NCBI GenBank assembly: GCA_015680685.1
Contig: MNCI01017725.1
Location: forward strand, 59,874 to 123,873
DNA length: 64,000 bases
Source: Gnetum montanum
Lineage: Eukaryota; Streptophyta; Gnetopsida; Gnetales; Gnetaceae
Reading direction: 5' to 3'
In this document: piece by piece, positions 1 to 10,558 of the stretch
Layout: every line of letters starts with the position of its first letter
Numbering within the stretch: position 1 is the stretch's first letter
Position numbers and translations under genes: made by a program
The notes under the pieces: generated by a model
What the model saw: only the letters and a program-made list of their open reading frames with translations
Database searches by the model: none
What the model was told of the DNA's origin: nothing

Positions 1-8
1 AAGGACTT

Positions 9-2168
9 TTGTCATCCAACTCAGACACGTCTAGCAAAGGTGGGACATCCCATAGAACGGGGGGGCCCAAAAGGCCTAGGACCTTCTCAATGGTTAGCAA
101 GAGTACATCAAGGGATGATTGGGAGACTTACAAAAGTCATGACGTGTCTTCCAGTTCTTTCTCTTCCTCTACTCTTTCAACGTCAGGTCATGACACAGAT
201 GGCTATTCCTCAAGGGCTCGGCGTATAAATAAAAATCGAACCCACAAGCAAAATTAGGAATGCCAACATGAACATAGACAACATTGTCCCAACTCATGAA
301 CTCACAACCTATTTGGCAATGATGAACCCCTACTAGCCACTAAGAGCCTAATGCATATAACAAAGGTTGTTCAAATATCCCATAAGCATCGCAAGGAAAG
401 CCGTCGACCCAAGCTTGATTTAAACAACTTTCCCAAGTTCTCAGGAGGCTATGATTTAGATCCGCAACATCATTTACAAGCCTTCTATGATGCCTGTGCA
501 TGGAATAATATTGAGAATGGGTGGCAAAAACTTAAGCTCTTTCTTATGACACTCGTTGGTTAAGCAAAAGTATGGTATAAGTCTTTAAAACCAAAATCAA
601 TTCACTGTTGGTCGACAATGGTGGAACTTCTCAATGAAAGATATCAAACCTGTGCAAGAGTGTCAGCCTCGAGGAGACAAATCCAAGAGTGGAAACAAGA
701 GCAACATGAACCCTTGGATATCACCTTAGAAAGATATTACTCTTTGTTAAACAAATGCCTAGGCCATGGATTCTCTAAGGAAAGGCTAATGTGTCACATC
801 ATGGAGGGGCTCCATAATGAAACGAGGGAGACCCTAGGGATGTATGCCCCAGGTCAATTATATGAACTATGAACCCACCAATTCTAAGAGCTTATTAAGC
901 GAGTAGCAAAAGAAGAAGGAGAAATAGCCAAATCGGACAATGTTGAAAAATCTCAATAAGACCAAACTCTTAAAGTAATGAAGGTCCATAATCATGAAGA
1001 TGAGAAATCAACTCACCTTGAGGAGGTGGAACCATCCCCATCTTTGCCAATACTAGAATCACTAGACGAAATCGAGGCAAAGATCAATAAGATGATGAAG
1101 TGGGTATATGAAAAATGCAACGAATATGCAAACATTATTAGAGGTAGAACCATGCAAGATTTTGACAACTAGAACAAACAGAGGATGCCAAACTTAGAAA
1201 CAAAATAGAACACCATTTGACAACCGGAAAGAAGAGCTGAAGAAAACAAGGATAGGGGCTCAACTGCAAATCATAAGTATCAATGTGATGTTTGCCTGTA
1301 CGATCACTCCAAAGGCCAATGCCCAATCTCATCACACTTACATGAGCATTGGGGAAGAATGTCACAGCTACATTTTGTACAAAAGTACTGTGCTCAACTG
1401 TAGTGGCAAAACCCCCAATTGTGGGGGAGGCCATCGCCAAACTGGCCACACCCTTCGTACCACCCGAAACCAAGTGCTTATTATGTTCAACACCTTGTTT
1501 CTCCAACTGGAATCAACATCCTTTGCTTCACCTCATCATTATCATTCTCTTGAATATCATCAACCCATGTCCCCTCCTACAGGATCACCACCTCATGTTC
1601 CTACACTCCTCCTTACTCTTAATATTCTCATCCTACACCTCCTTCTACATCACCACCAATTGTACCAAAAGGTTTTGCACCACAACACCAACCAACAAAC
1701 ATTATTTGTGCTGCTACTATCAACAACAATGAGAGTCCACCACAACGTCAAAAGTGCCCTTTCTTTAGGCATGGTTGTAGAAAGAGACAACATGGTTTTG
1801 AAACCACTACATCCTCCAACTCAACACAAGCCCAACATCGTGATGCACCATCCTCTTCAAACTTAACACCTCTTGTTACCTTATCTAGGCCACCAATCAA
1901 TACTCCAACAACCATGCAACCTAATGAATATAACAACATGGGGAGACATATTGATCCTTGCATACCATCTCATGGTCATGGGTGCCATAGTGGGTCGACT
2001 TCTCATCACATGACCACATCTTATAATCCACCCTACTATGTCTACTTTAATCAAGTGTGTGAAGCCCAAGTTGGGTACATTCCTACCACAACACCAAAAG
2101 ACATCCAGTGGTTTGGATATGACAAAAATATTTCCAACATGCATGGATCCAAACTTTCCATTTATTAA
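9..2168 (+). pseudogene. Retrotransposon gag remnant (A1)
   Basis: One reading frame runs through the whole interval, interrupted by scattered stop codons. Residues encoded at about 410-870 match the Retrotrans_gag core (LDLNNFPKFSGGYDLDPQHH, then a Trp/Tyr/Leu-rich helical stretch). The same core appears at 51480-51780 and 58640-58930. At 1284-1322 there is a zinc-knuckle-like CX2CX3HX4C motif (CDVCLYDHSKGQC), one residue shorter than the usual CX2CX4HX4C. The C-terminal half is rich in Pro, His, Ser and Thr and ends at a TAA at 2166-2168. The protein would be the capsid/nucleocapsid precursor. It cannot be translated in full because of stops near 255, 560 and 870 and others downstream. Confidence 0.75.
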
Positions 2169-3205
2169 TTCTCGTCATGATCAAAGGTTTAGTCATGGGG
2201 GATACCCCCCATTCTAACAAGCAGAATTAGTAAATTTTTTCTTTTTCTTTGGTTTTACAATTTTTTGTTTTTTTTGTTTTTTAATTTTTAATTTTCTATT
2301 TCTTCATTTTTCAATTTGTCATTTTATCTTTTTGAGGGTAATCTCATATATGAAGCAAAAACTCATGTGACCAGTCAGTTGAGATGTTGTTCTATGCTAT
2401 TGAGTCACAAGTAACTAATTATTTGGACAGTGAGCCCACAACATCCATCCATCCATTCTTTTAATAAGAGGTTCTTCTTTGGGTACGATGATATTCTTAT
2501 TATCATTAAAACCTAAACTAACTCTGTACTCATTATGCCTAGAGTGAAGAGTAACGAACTAAGAGATAATGGCAAGGGTATGACATCAAGGGGACTTGTG
2601 GATTCTCCTTGGTGACATCCGTATGTGCTATCATGCAACTTGGTTGTACTAAGATCCTAGTAGATCTAATGAAAAATGGGAATAAGAGTTGTGATAAAGG
2701 CACTTAATCAAGGATCGCAATGCTATTCTGAGGGGTCCCATTGGAAAGACATGCATCCATGCCTAAAGGTTGGCAGCTTCTCTAGATCACCTTTAGAAAA
2801 GACACAGTGCCAAGGTGGCTAGAAGAAGAAAAAGAAAAGAAAGAAGAGAAGCTGAAAAGAAAAGCTTAAGAAAAATGTGCTGCAAAAAAATTTGAATCAC
2901 TCCTCCCTTGGCCAAAACACCAAGTGATCGTACGCCTTACTGTCATGATGCTCTTATGGTTGTCTATTGTCAAGATGAAACAATGCAATGTCACTAATCA
3001 GAGGTATGGACTTGGTTCTAATCTTGGAACAAAAGGCTAATGGTACTTTCGTCACGCACAACACTTAGGATTCATTGTGCTCAGGGTAAGTTACCTCACG
3101 TCCTAATCTCTGCAATCCCTTCTACAATTCCTCTCATCTCATGGTCCAAGTACTTCTAATTTGTGTCTTCTGTGGCATAGAATTTATACCTCATCGTTGT
3201 GGTAC

Positions 3206-3868
3206 TTATCATTTATGTGTTTTGTTGCACAAGTGCATATTGCATTTAATCCTTCTAGTTCCTACGAACATTTTAAGGTGTGGTTACGCAAGGGCATGAT
3301 AGGTTGGAACCTGCTTTGGGGAGGACCCACTTGTGTGACTTTTTGTAATTTGTACTTGTTGCACACCACCACATCATTTTATACCATCCGAGAACTACAT
3401 TGTCGAATCTATTCTTTCCTTTGTCATTATTTCAACCAAACATTCCATAGAACCACTGCATGTCCTTTTTCCTCACCCTATTTAAAGAAATTCATTATAT
3501 AACTCCACTTCATTATAATTTTGGTGCCTACATTACTTATCATATGTGTGTTTTGTTGCACAAGTGCGGATTGCATTTAATCCTTCTAGTGCCTACAAAC
3601 ATTTTCAAGCGTGGTTACACAAGGGCATGATAGGTTGGAACCTGCTATGGGGAGGATCCACTTGTGTGACTTTTGTAATTTGTACTTGTTGCACAGCACC
3701 ACATCATTTTATACCATCTAAGTACTACATTGCTGAATCTATTCTTTCCTTTGTCATTATTTCAACCAAACGTTCTTTAGAACCACTACATGTTCTTTTT
3801 CCTCACCCTATTTAAAGAACTTCATTGTATAACTCCACTTCATTACACTTTTGGTGTCTACATTACCC
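3206..3868 (+). repeat. Two tandem copies of a roughly 331-bp unit
   Basis: The segment starting near 3206 recurs from about 3537. The shared word TTTGTTGCACAAGTGC begins at 3221 and again at 3552, a period of 331 bp. The copies differ by scattered substitutions. The homologous spacer in A2 (about 10730-11060) has only one copy, so the duplication arose in the A1 lineage. Confidence 0.8.
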
Positions 3869-3965
3869 CAGACCTTTCAAATCTACCTCAAATCCTTCAT
3901 TTTTGGTTGTAAAAACTCGAAAATTTATTAATTTTACTAAGTACCCTATTTTTGACTACCTAATA

Positions 3966-4036
3966 TCAGGTCAGACGCGATATCAGGTATGCACTATCGC
4001 ATACATGATATCACATCTATAAAACCTATATATGGT
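3966..4036 (+). promoter_or_regulatory. GATATC palindrome cluster followed by TATA-like sequence (A1 spacer)
   Basis: Several GATATC or near-palindromic words (3973-4012) are followed at once by CTATAAAACCTATATATGG (from 4017). The same arrangement stands before the env-position ORF in A2, and similar GATATC clusters stand just upstream of TATA boxes in the LTRs at 7537, 49578 and 57815. It may be a second promoter inside the element (inference). Confidence 0.4.
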
Positions 4037-4536
4037 GGGCCCCGTGCACTTGGAAGTCATTTTCAACAGTTTAGGTGAAGGAGTTCAAATTTTCTTCCAC
4101 GATTTTAGCGCTTTGAGAGTCTAACATTTAACCATTAATAACTTGCTCATTAACACTCCAATTTCCTTTCTGATCACACCTACTTAAACCTAGAGTGTTT
4201 AACTTAGTCATGGGGGAGGGGTATGGTAGAATTTGTGCATAACTTTTTTGAAATTGCTATTAACCGAAGGATATCATAGGGGTAAGTACTATAAAAAAAT
4301 GTTAAAAACTCATGCCAAACTAATTTTCTTCCTTCACCCAAATTATTTAAATTATTATTGAAGTCACTTGATCAAATTGGGCCCAACATTGAAACTTTTA
4401 GAGGAACTTAAAAATTTTCTAACTCTAACATCACAGTAAGCAAAGAATTCACATTTATTAAAGGCAATGAGTAAGCTATGAGATAATTGAATTTCTTTAA
4501 ATAACTTTACTAACAATCGATCTTTGTGTGATTACA

Positions 4537-7339
4537 ATGGCCCCTAAATGAGGAACACATGGAGGACCTTCTCAAGGTGCATCCAAATGTCCAAGAAGAG
4601 GTAGAGGCTAAGGACCCCATGTGGAACATGCAAAATAGGAGGCACAATCATTCAACATCCATCAAGAAACCCCTATCATTGCACAATTAGGTCAGGTAGA
4701 AGGTGGAGAGGGCAAGGCACCCGAATAAGGACAACATCTCACATTGTCCCTAGAATGTGTTCAAGCCATTCGAGAAAGGTCCACATTCACTACAATGATT
4801 ATGGAACTTAATTTTGCGCCTTTCATTAAATTCACCCCTAAACGAGTTAAGGATCAACTCAAGGGATGTCCACTATGGCCTATCCACTCAAAAATTAGGG
4901 AATGGTATTTGAGAGAAATCTATCAATTTTGGCATAATAAAGAGGAAGGTACCACCATCGACATTGGTGGAATTTTAGTTGATTTCTCCGCAAAGGCCAT
5001 TATGGAAGTTTTGAATCTTCCAAATACATGGCCTAAAGTTGCTGATCTGTCCACCCGCTCCAATGTAGATGCAAGAAAAGTATGGCTAAAAAGGGCATAC
5101 GACAAAGAAGACAAAACATATGGAGAACTAACCCTTGAAGAGAGAATTTATTTCAAAATTGGCACTCATCACATTTTCCCAACAAATGGATTAAACAAGA
5201 TTTCAACTTATGTGGCCAGAGGAAGTGCGATCTTGATGGGCAAAGTTGATGCTAATTTTCCTCATTTTTATTTAATAGAGATATTAAGGTGGTTTGAAGA
5301 ATGGAAGATAGGAAAGTTCATACTCCCCCTTCCATGTCTAATGAGGAAGCTGTGCCAGCATGCTGGAATTCTAGGGTACACTAATGATGTCCCCAAAAAG
5401 CTCAAAATACTTCATATGCCAAATTACTAAAGCCACCAGCACCAAGAAAAGATGTTGGTGAGACACTAGAGCTCGAACAAGAACAGACGGTTAGGCCCAC
5501 TACACCTCAAACAGCAAGGCCTAGCCAACTTCCAAACATGAGGCTTAGCCAACAACAAGAAGTAAGGCCCATCACGTAGCCCATGGGCTAGCAAGGCTAA
5601 CAACCACCATCGCCTCTGTAAGATTATTGACCATCAATGAGCCATCTCAAGGCCATCGCGGAAACAGTCAGTTGGGGAAGTAGGGATGAGGCTAATTTTT
5701 TCAAGGTGATTGATGATGCCATACAACCCACCATATCAATCGATCATGCAAGGGACGAGGTCTCAATACAAAAAAGAGAAGGGAAATTGCATTGGTCATA
5801 ATAAATTTTGGGAAATGTTGCATTATTCCAAGTACAATTAGAAAATGGTGAAGGCACCACAGTAGTGGTCATGCAATACCAAGATGTATCTGGAGCAACA
5901 GAGGTGGTTATGGACAACATCAAAGAATCATTTAACGTCCTTGTTGTGCCATCGACAAATTTGATAAGAGTACGTGATGCTTAGGTTCTAGTCGATACAT
6001 CAATCACTCCTGTGGAACGTGAGGATGATCTGGATTGCTTGCTATAGATGGGACAAGTAATGGCATCCTTGTTTAACATCCCCCATGATGTCACCATAGC
6101 ATAATTAGACCTCATTTCTACTAAGGGGAAGCTAGTCATGGCTAAGGTTAGGACTAAACACGTAGAAGATGAGTTGAGAAGACTCCAATAAAAGTTCATT
6201 GCCCTACAAGCTAAACAGCAAAATTTGTCCCAACTTGTTCTAGCCAATCAACTAGAATCATTTAGGATAGAGCAGCTAAATAAATTGCTAGTGGAGAATA
6301 AAAGGATGGCAATGGAAAAGGAGAAGGTTGATTAGGATGCTTCAAAAGCACAAGCTTAGACATATGCACATGCAAAAGTACTCAAGGCCTTACAAGAAGA
6401 AAATAAACTCCTTACTGTTGAAAATCTTTGGCCGACAACAGTTGAAAAACAGAAGAATGTTCTCAAGGAAATTTTCCAACAAATGCGAGAATAACTAATA
6501 AGAGTCAACCAAGATATAAGTCACTTAGCCAGAGAGAATAGAACCCTCTCACTGAAGGAGGTACGCACCATCCAACAAAAGACGACTATTTAAATAAGCG
6601 TGTGCCAGAATGAGGCTAAGCGACATGAAAATCTAAAGAAACATTTTTGTGATCAGGTGGTGATGTATAAGGAGATCATCGAAAAAGAGATCTGTATAGC
6701 TACAAACCACATTAACTCTTTTAGTGTTCAACACACTAACTAGCAAGCCATATTGGACACTTATGCCTTCACCCACTAAGCAAAATTAAAGAGGTGGGAC
6801 CTGCAAATCCAGGATTTCACAAAATACATGGAGTTGGCAAATCTGTGGTATGCCAACCTGGCCATGTTAACAGTAGGGCACCTGAGGACTGAGCTAGAAA
6901 AACAGGTAGTTGCAACCTATGGCAAATATGAAACACAGTTTGCTGAACACAAGAAGACATTACAGAGACTGGAGGTAGCAAACTCTGAACTAGAGGTGGT
7001 AAAAGCTAGCTACCAAGGCCAAAAGGATGTAGCAGGAAAATTGGCTTGACGGCTTACGAACTATCAGGAATTCAAAGACAAAGCCAAAGCCTATGAGAAG
7101 GAACGACAACTGTTTGCAGTTTGGTATGTCAAAGCCAATTAGATGTTTCTGCAACTGCCATGTCCATGGGAGGTGTTAACTTCATCAAACATTGGAACAT
7201 TAACATGGACAACACATGATCCTTGAACAAAGGAGGAAAAACTTCAAGCACTCCTTCAAAAGTATCCATTTCAAAAGCCTAGAGCACAGGATAAAGGAAA
7301 AAAGCCCATGGAGGAGCCACCGCCACTAGGAACCACATG
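4537..7339 (+). pseudogene. Env-position ORF: plant-transposon-protein-like domain plus long coiled coil (A1)
   Basis: The likely start is ATG 4537, immediately after TGTGTGATTACA, which aligns with an AG-ending splice acceptor in A2 and A3. The first part (about 4744-5430) is open for 228 codons and resembles the 'putative plant transposon protein' domain, with an FWHNKEEGT...GGILVDFSAKAIMEVLNLP core. After a frame change and several stops, 5810-7330 encodes a Glu/Lys/Leu-rich coiled coil. This includes an open stretch at 6828-7046 (ELANLWYANLAML and heptads), and it ends in a Pro-rich tail. The same two-part protein is at 11827-12609 plus 33684-35327. In Athila-type elements this slot is called env-like, but I see no signal peptide or clear transmembrane segment, so a surface-glycoprotein role is not supported. 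Confidence 0.65.
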
Positions 7340-7512
7340 AGTTCCAAACAATTTTGTGTTGGTGTCCCAATTTTTTTTTATCTAGTCTCACACTACGGCA
7401 TGAAATAATCCATAGTTAGTCCATAATCCCATAGCTATCCACTGTGTAATCAAATGAACTTGTTCGTCATTTTTTTTGACTTGAGGATGAGTTTTATTCA
7501 GTCATAGGGGTA
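7340..7512 (+). other. 3' untranslated region and polypurine tract of A1
   Basis: The sequence is shared with 9257-9456 and ends CAGTCATAGGGGTA directly before the LTR TGATGA. The G-rich end is the probable plus-strand primer (polypurine tract). The equivalents are CAATCATGGGGGTA before 9457 and CAGTCATGGGGGTA before 57809. Confidence 0.65.
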
Positions 7513-8338
7513 TGATGAATTGCAGCTTGCCAAGCCTCGATATCAGGTACGCGATATCGCAATTTGGATATGATATTGTGATTCTTGTGTTAGCTTATAA
7601 ATATAGCACTTAGGTGCACAGGAAGGGATCTTTAGTTAGTCATTGGGAGTATGGAGTTTTTTTGTTAGTTTTCAGTTCTTTTCCCAAGTGCATGCCCACA
7701 GTGTGATGCTTGTAATTGTATGGAACCTTTGTTCAAGGGTGACGTACTTGGACACGTACACAATTGGCAATAAAGATCAAGATTACTCCATCATTGCAAC
7801 ATTCACTTAGTTTTAATTATTTAATTGTTAGTTGTTTATTGTTGTTTTCTTAGTTAATATTTCTTTTATTGTCATTTACTATTCTTGTTGTTAATGCGAA
7901 ATGAGTACGTCTTAATCATGAACATTTAAGTGTAACTACATGGTAACCCAGTAGCGTATCAAGTAGTGTTTCAAGTGATGTGTGCTTGGCAATCCTAGAA
8001 GTAGTACACAAAGTATAAGATGTGTACGGATGATTAAGGATAGATGCTCATCGCACTTAGGCTAGCTTAGATTTTATTTCTTATTGCTTATTAGCTTAAT
8101 TAAGTTACTTCTCATTGTCCTTGGGAGTAACATAGTTGTGGAAACCACATCATACACCTCACCTTGGACTAAGCGATACGTGACAAAGTAAATACTAGTC
8201 CAGGTGGGAAGATAGTGAACTACGATCAACATATAACTGTTTAGGTACCACAACTAGTCTGTCCACAGAGTTCAACTAGATCGCGTGTAAATGCTCATAT
8301 TCGTATGGTTGAGCATAGGGGTACCTTGTTGCTCATCA
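7513..8338 (+). repeat. 3' LTR of A1 (LTR family 1)
   Basis: An 826-bp LTR bounded by the inverted terminal hexamers TGATGA (7513) and TCATCA (8333-8338). It holds a GATATC cluster near 7537, a TATA-like TTATAAATATAG near 7594, and the 'TTCAAGGGTGACGTACTTGGACA...AATAAAGATC' block (7731-7785) that all LTRs here share in some form. The element's internal sequence lies to its left, so it is the 3' copy. Confidence 0.8.
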
Positions 8339-8904
8339 AGTGGAAACTTGAAACAATAAACTTTTTTAATTTTTATTTTTGTTTTCCAAGGGAGGAAAAA
8401 GGAACTACCATTTAGAATTTAAAAAATGCTTAACGAAAGACTTCAAAATAGTTTGACTATACAATGGAAAATTAGGAGAGTTTTTGTGCATTTTTAAAAA
8501 GGAAATAAAAAATATTTAAATAATTACATGTTGATCATGATGTTTGCAATATTGTTAGGCACCATTTTGGAGAAAAAATTAGGATCTTGAGTAGGGAATA
8601 ATTTATGTGCTATTTCACAAACAAGATTAAAAAAAAAACATTCTACACTAGGTCATCTAATTACTTTCAAATAGTGCAATGAACAAGCAAAAGGTAAATA
8701 ACGTGAAATATTTATTTGCCTTGTAGATTTCACTAAAATATTTAACTCTGTTATGAGATAACAATTATGGAATACACTTTTAAAACTTAAAGTTAGTTTT
8801 GGTTTACTTAATGTCATTCAAAATTTATACAAAGAAATAATTTTTAAATTAAAAGATGAAGAAACTCCATAATCTTTTTAGTTTTAGAGTAATATAGAAG
8901 TAAA
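8339..8904. other. AT-rich intervening sequence
   Basis: I see no gene, LTR boundary or structured repeat. The sequence is AT-rich with homopolymer runs and separates the A1 LTR from a LINE remnant. It may be decayed LINE sequence, but nothing recognisable is left. Confidence 0.4.
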
Positions 8905-9250
8905 GTAAAATGTCTTCTTCAACAACTTTAGTTGGTAGTTTTATTGATAAACTAGAAGATTGGATTAAATCGGTTCCTACAAATCATGTTGTTGAAGTGG
9001 ATCAATTATAGATACTACTTTTAATCTTTGAAGATGGTGTACCACTAATAACAAATCAGAAATAGTATTAAAATTAATGTTGCATCAACAACAAATATTT
9101 TTTGAATGTACAAAAATGAAGGTGAATGTTGAAAAAACAAAAGTGCTAATTTGTGGAATTAATAAGAAATATTACACTTTCTAGGTAAATAATACTAGAT
9201 TTGATATGGTGGATACTTACATATTTTTTGGAAGTAGAATGTTCTCAAAA
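8905..9250 (+). pseudogene. LINE (non-LTR) reverse transcriptase fragment
   Basis: Translating on the plus strand from about 8911 gives a stretch like the palm of a plant LINE RT: FIDKLEDWIKSVP, then LLIFEDGV at the position of the usual FADD/YADD-V catalytic box. After short disrupted sequence comes CTKMKVNVEKTKVLICG (from about 9111), the thumb-side 'LKVNxxKTK' signature, and then a VDTYIFFG ending like 'xxYLG'. Several in-frame stops and the degraded catalytic Asp pair show that it is dead. RTE-type is possible. Confidence 0.6.
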
Positions 9251-9256
9251 TTGTAA

Positions 9257-9806
9257 CTACATGAGTTCCACCCAATTTTGTAGTTAGAGGATTTTATTTT
9301 GCACTCTTTGTGTTATGTCTCAAGTTTTTTCTAATTCCACACTGCAGCATGAATCCATTCTAGTGAGTCAATAATCTCATACCTATCCACTGTGTAATCA
9401 ATGGAACTTGTTCTCACTTTAACTCGAGGAAAAGTTTTCATTCAATCATGGGGGTATGATGAGTCATGAATTGTTGGCTGATCACAGCCTAGATGTGATA
9501 TCGCAGTTTGTCTCCTCATCTATAAATAAGAGGTAGGAAAATTTGGTTAGACAAGTAGTTTAAGTATTAAGGTAAGGACTTTTTATCAGTTTTTCCTCTC
9601 AACCCTTTCTCCTAGTGCATACCCGCAGTGTGATGATTGTAATTGTACAGCATCCTTATTCGAGTGTGAGATACTTGGACAGGCACATGACCGACAATAA
9701 ACATCTATATTACTTCATCATTGCAGCATCCACTTAGCTTAATTAATTAATTATTATTGTTATTTATTACTTCCTTAGTTAATATCTTTCTACCCTTATC
9801 TCCTAG
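9257..9806 (+). repeat. 3' UTR plus 5' half of an LTR family 1 copy (LTR1b), interrupted
   Basis: 9257-9456 matches the A1 3' UTR and polypurine tract. The LTR begins with TGATGA at 9457 and follows LTR1a through a TATA box (TATAAATAAG near 9521) to 9806, where it stops mid-LTR. The remainder resumes at 36473 with exact continuity to the LTR1a order and ends TCATCA at 36914. The combined length is about 792 bp against 826 bp for LTR1a. The break is caused by insertion of A2. Confidence 0.85.
9802..9806 (+). repeat. 5-bp target site duplication CCTAG (left copy)
   Basis: CCTAG stands directly before the 5' LTR of A2. An identical CCTAG at 36468-36472 directly follows its 3' LTR. Five bp is the usual target duplication for Ty3/gypsy integrases. 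Removing everything after one copy restores a continuous LTR1. Confidence 0.85.
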
Positions 9807-10558
9807 TCATGAAGCGCTAAACAGTCAATGCGTCGACTAGGTTGCGTATACGTGGCCGCATCGACGCGGCCCCATCAATGCATCCCTCCATGCGTTGACG
9901 TGGCCCCGTTTATGTGGAGCCTATTTCGGCCTATAAATAAGTGGGCTCCTGCCACACTTAGGTACCTTTTTGGCAGTTGTGGCGAAGCTTTTGCAGTTTG
10001 TTTCCGCAAGAGTAGAATATTTTCCAAGTTCCCGTAGTAGGTGTAAGAAAGGTGTCCGGCTCTTTATTCGAGCGCTGATGTACCTGAGTCCATTGGGGTG
10101 AACGGTAATAAAGACGATATTTTCAAGCATTCCTTGCAGCAATTGGACTTAGTCATTTGATGCATTTAATAGTTAAATATTTCTATGTTTTGATAATTCC
10201 TTAAGTTTCCATTGTTATTATTTTAATCACTATTGCTCTTTTATAGTTCATAGAAACCATAAGTACGACCATCTTGAATGTAAACCCAACACTTGGCAAC
10301 CCAGCGACGCTTAACGTCTGGTAACCTAGTTGTGGTTAGGGTATGCTCAAGATGTGCACGAAAGATGGGATCAGATACTTATGCAAGGAAGAGTTAAGAT
10401 ATAGATTAGGATAATTATAGATTACATATTATTTCGTTCCTTACTTTCCATTCCAAGAATTAGACGCTAGAAGATAAAGTGAAGAAATCCATAAAAATCA
10501 GTTGCCTCAATCTCACTTAACCATTGCAATCAGAACATCACAAGTGAGGTTGGTAAGA
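9807..10558 (+). repeat. 5' LTR of A2 (LTR family 2), 3' end missing
   Basis: It begins TCATGAAGCGCTAAAC, matching TGATGAAGTGCTAAAC of the 3' copy at 35581. It carries a TATA box in GCCTATAAATAAGTGGGC (from 9929) and the 'CTTTATTCGAGC...AATAAAGACGA' block (10058-10115). Similarity to the 3' LTR stops at about 10558, so the last 160 bp or so and the primer-binding site are gone. The sequence jumps straight into env-type spacer. Confidence 0.8.

Larger units (their letters stand above)
2169..4536 (+). other. Non-coding spacer between gag and env-position ORF (A1)
   Basis: No convincing coding potential. It opens with a T-rich tract (2230-2330). It then resembles the post-pol region of element A3 (shared wording near 2740-2780 and 56560-56600) and the A2 spacer (10559-11826). 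Included are a tandem duplication, a cluster of GATATC palindromes and a TATA-like stretch, annotated separately. Small ORFs inside it come from the duplicated non-coding unit. Confidence 0.6.
1..8338 (+). mobile_element. Athila-like Ty3/gypsy element A1, 5' end outside window, pro-pol missing
   Basis: This is the 3' portion of an LTR retrotransposon. Its order is gag (9-2168), a non-coding spacer (2169-4536), an env-position ORF with a plant-transposon-protein domain and long coiled coil (4537-7339), a short 3' UTR ending in a purine tract, and a 3' LTR (7513-8338). No protease, reverse transcriptase or integrase lies between gag and the spacer, although the related elements at 12613-16657 and 51425-55862 have them there. 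A1 is therefore a deletion derivative that would have needed pol supplied in trans. The 5' LTR lies left of the window. Assignment to the Athila-like lineage rests on the extra env-position ORF and on the primer-binding-site type seen in relatives at 48473 and 50382. Confidence 0.8.

Noticed and set aside
1138-1506. Minus-strand ORF of 122 codons
   Set aside because: Shadow of the gag frame on the plus strand, which has the zinc-knuckle motif at the same place.
3161-3815. ORFs of 113 and 89 codons in the A1 spacer
   Set aside because: They are two copies of the same non-coding 331-bp duplicated unit, and the homologous A2 spacer has no matching ORF.
4537-7339. True viral-type envelope glycoprotein
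   Set aside because: No signal peptide, furin-like site or convincing transmembrane segment is visible. The content is a transposon-protein-like domain and coiled coil.
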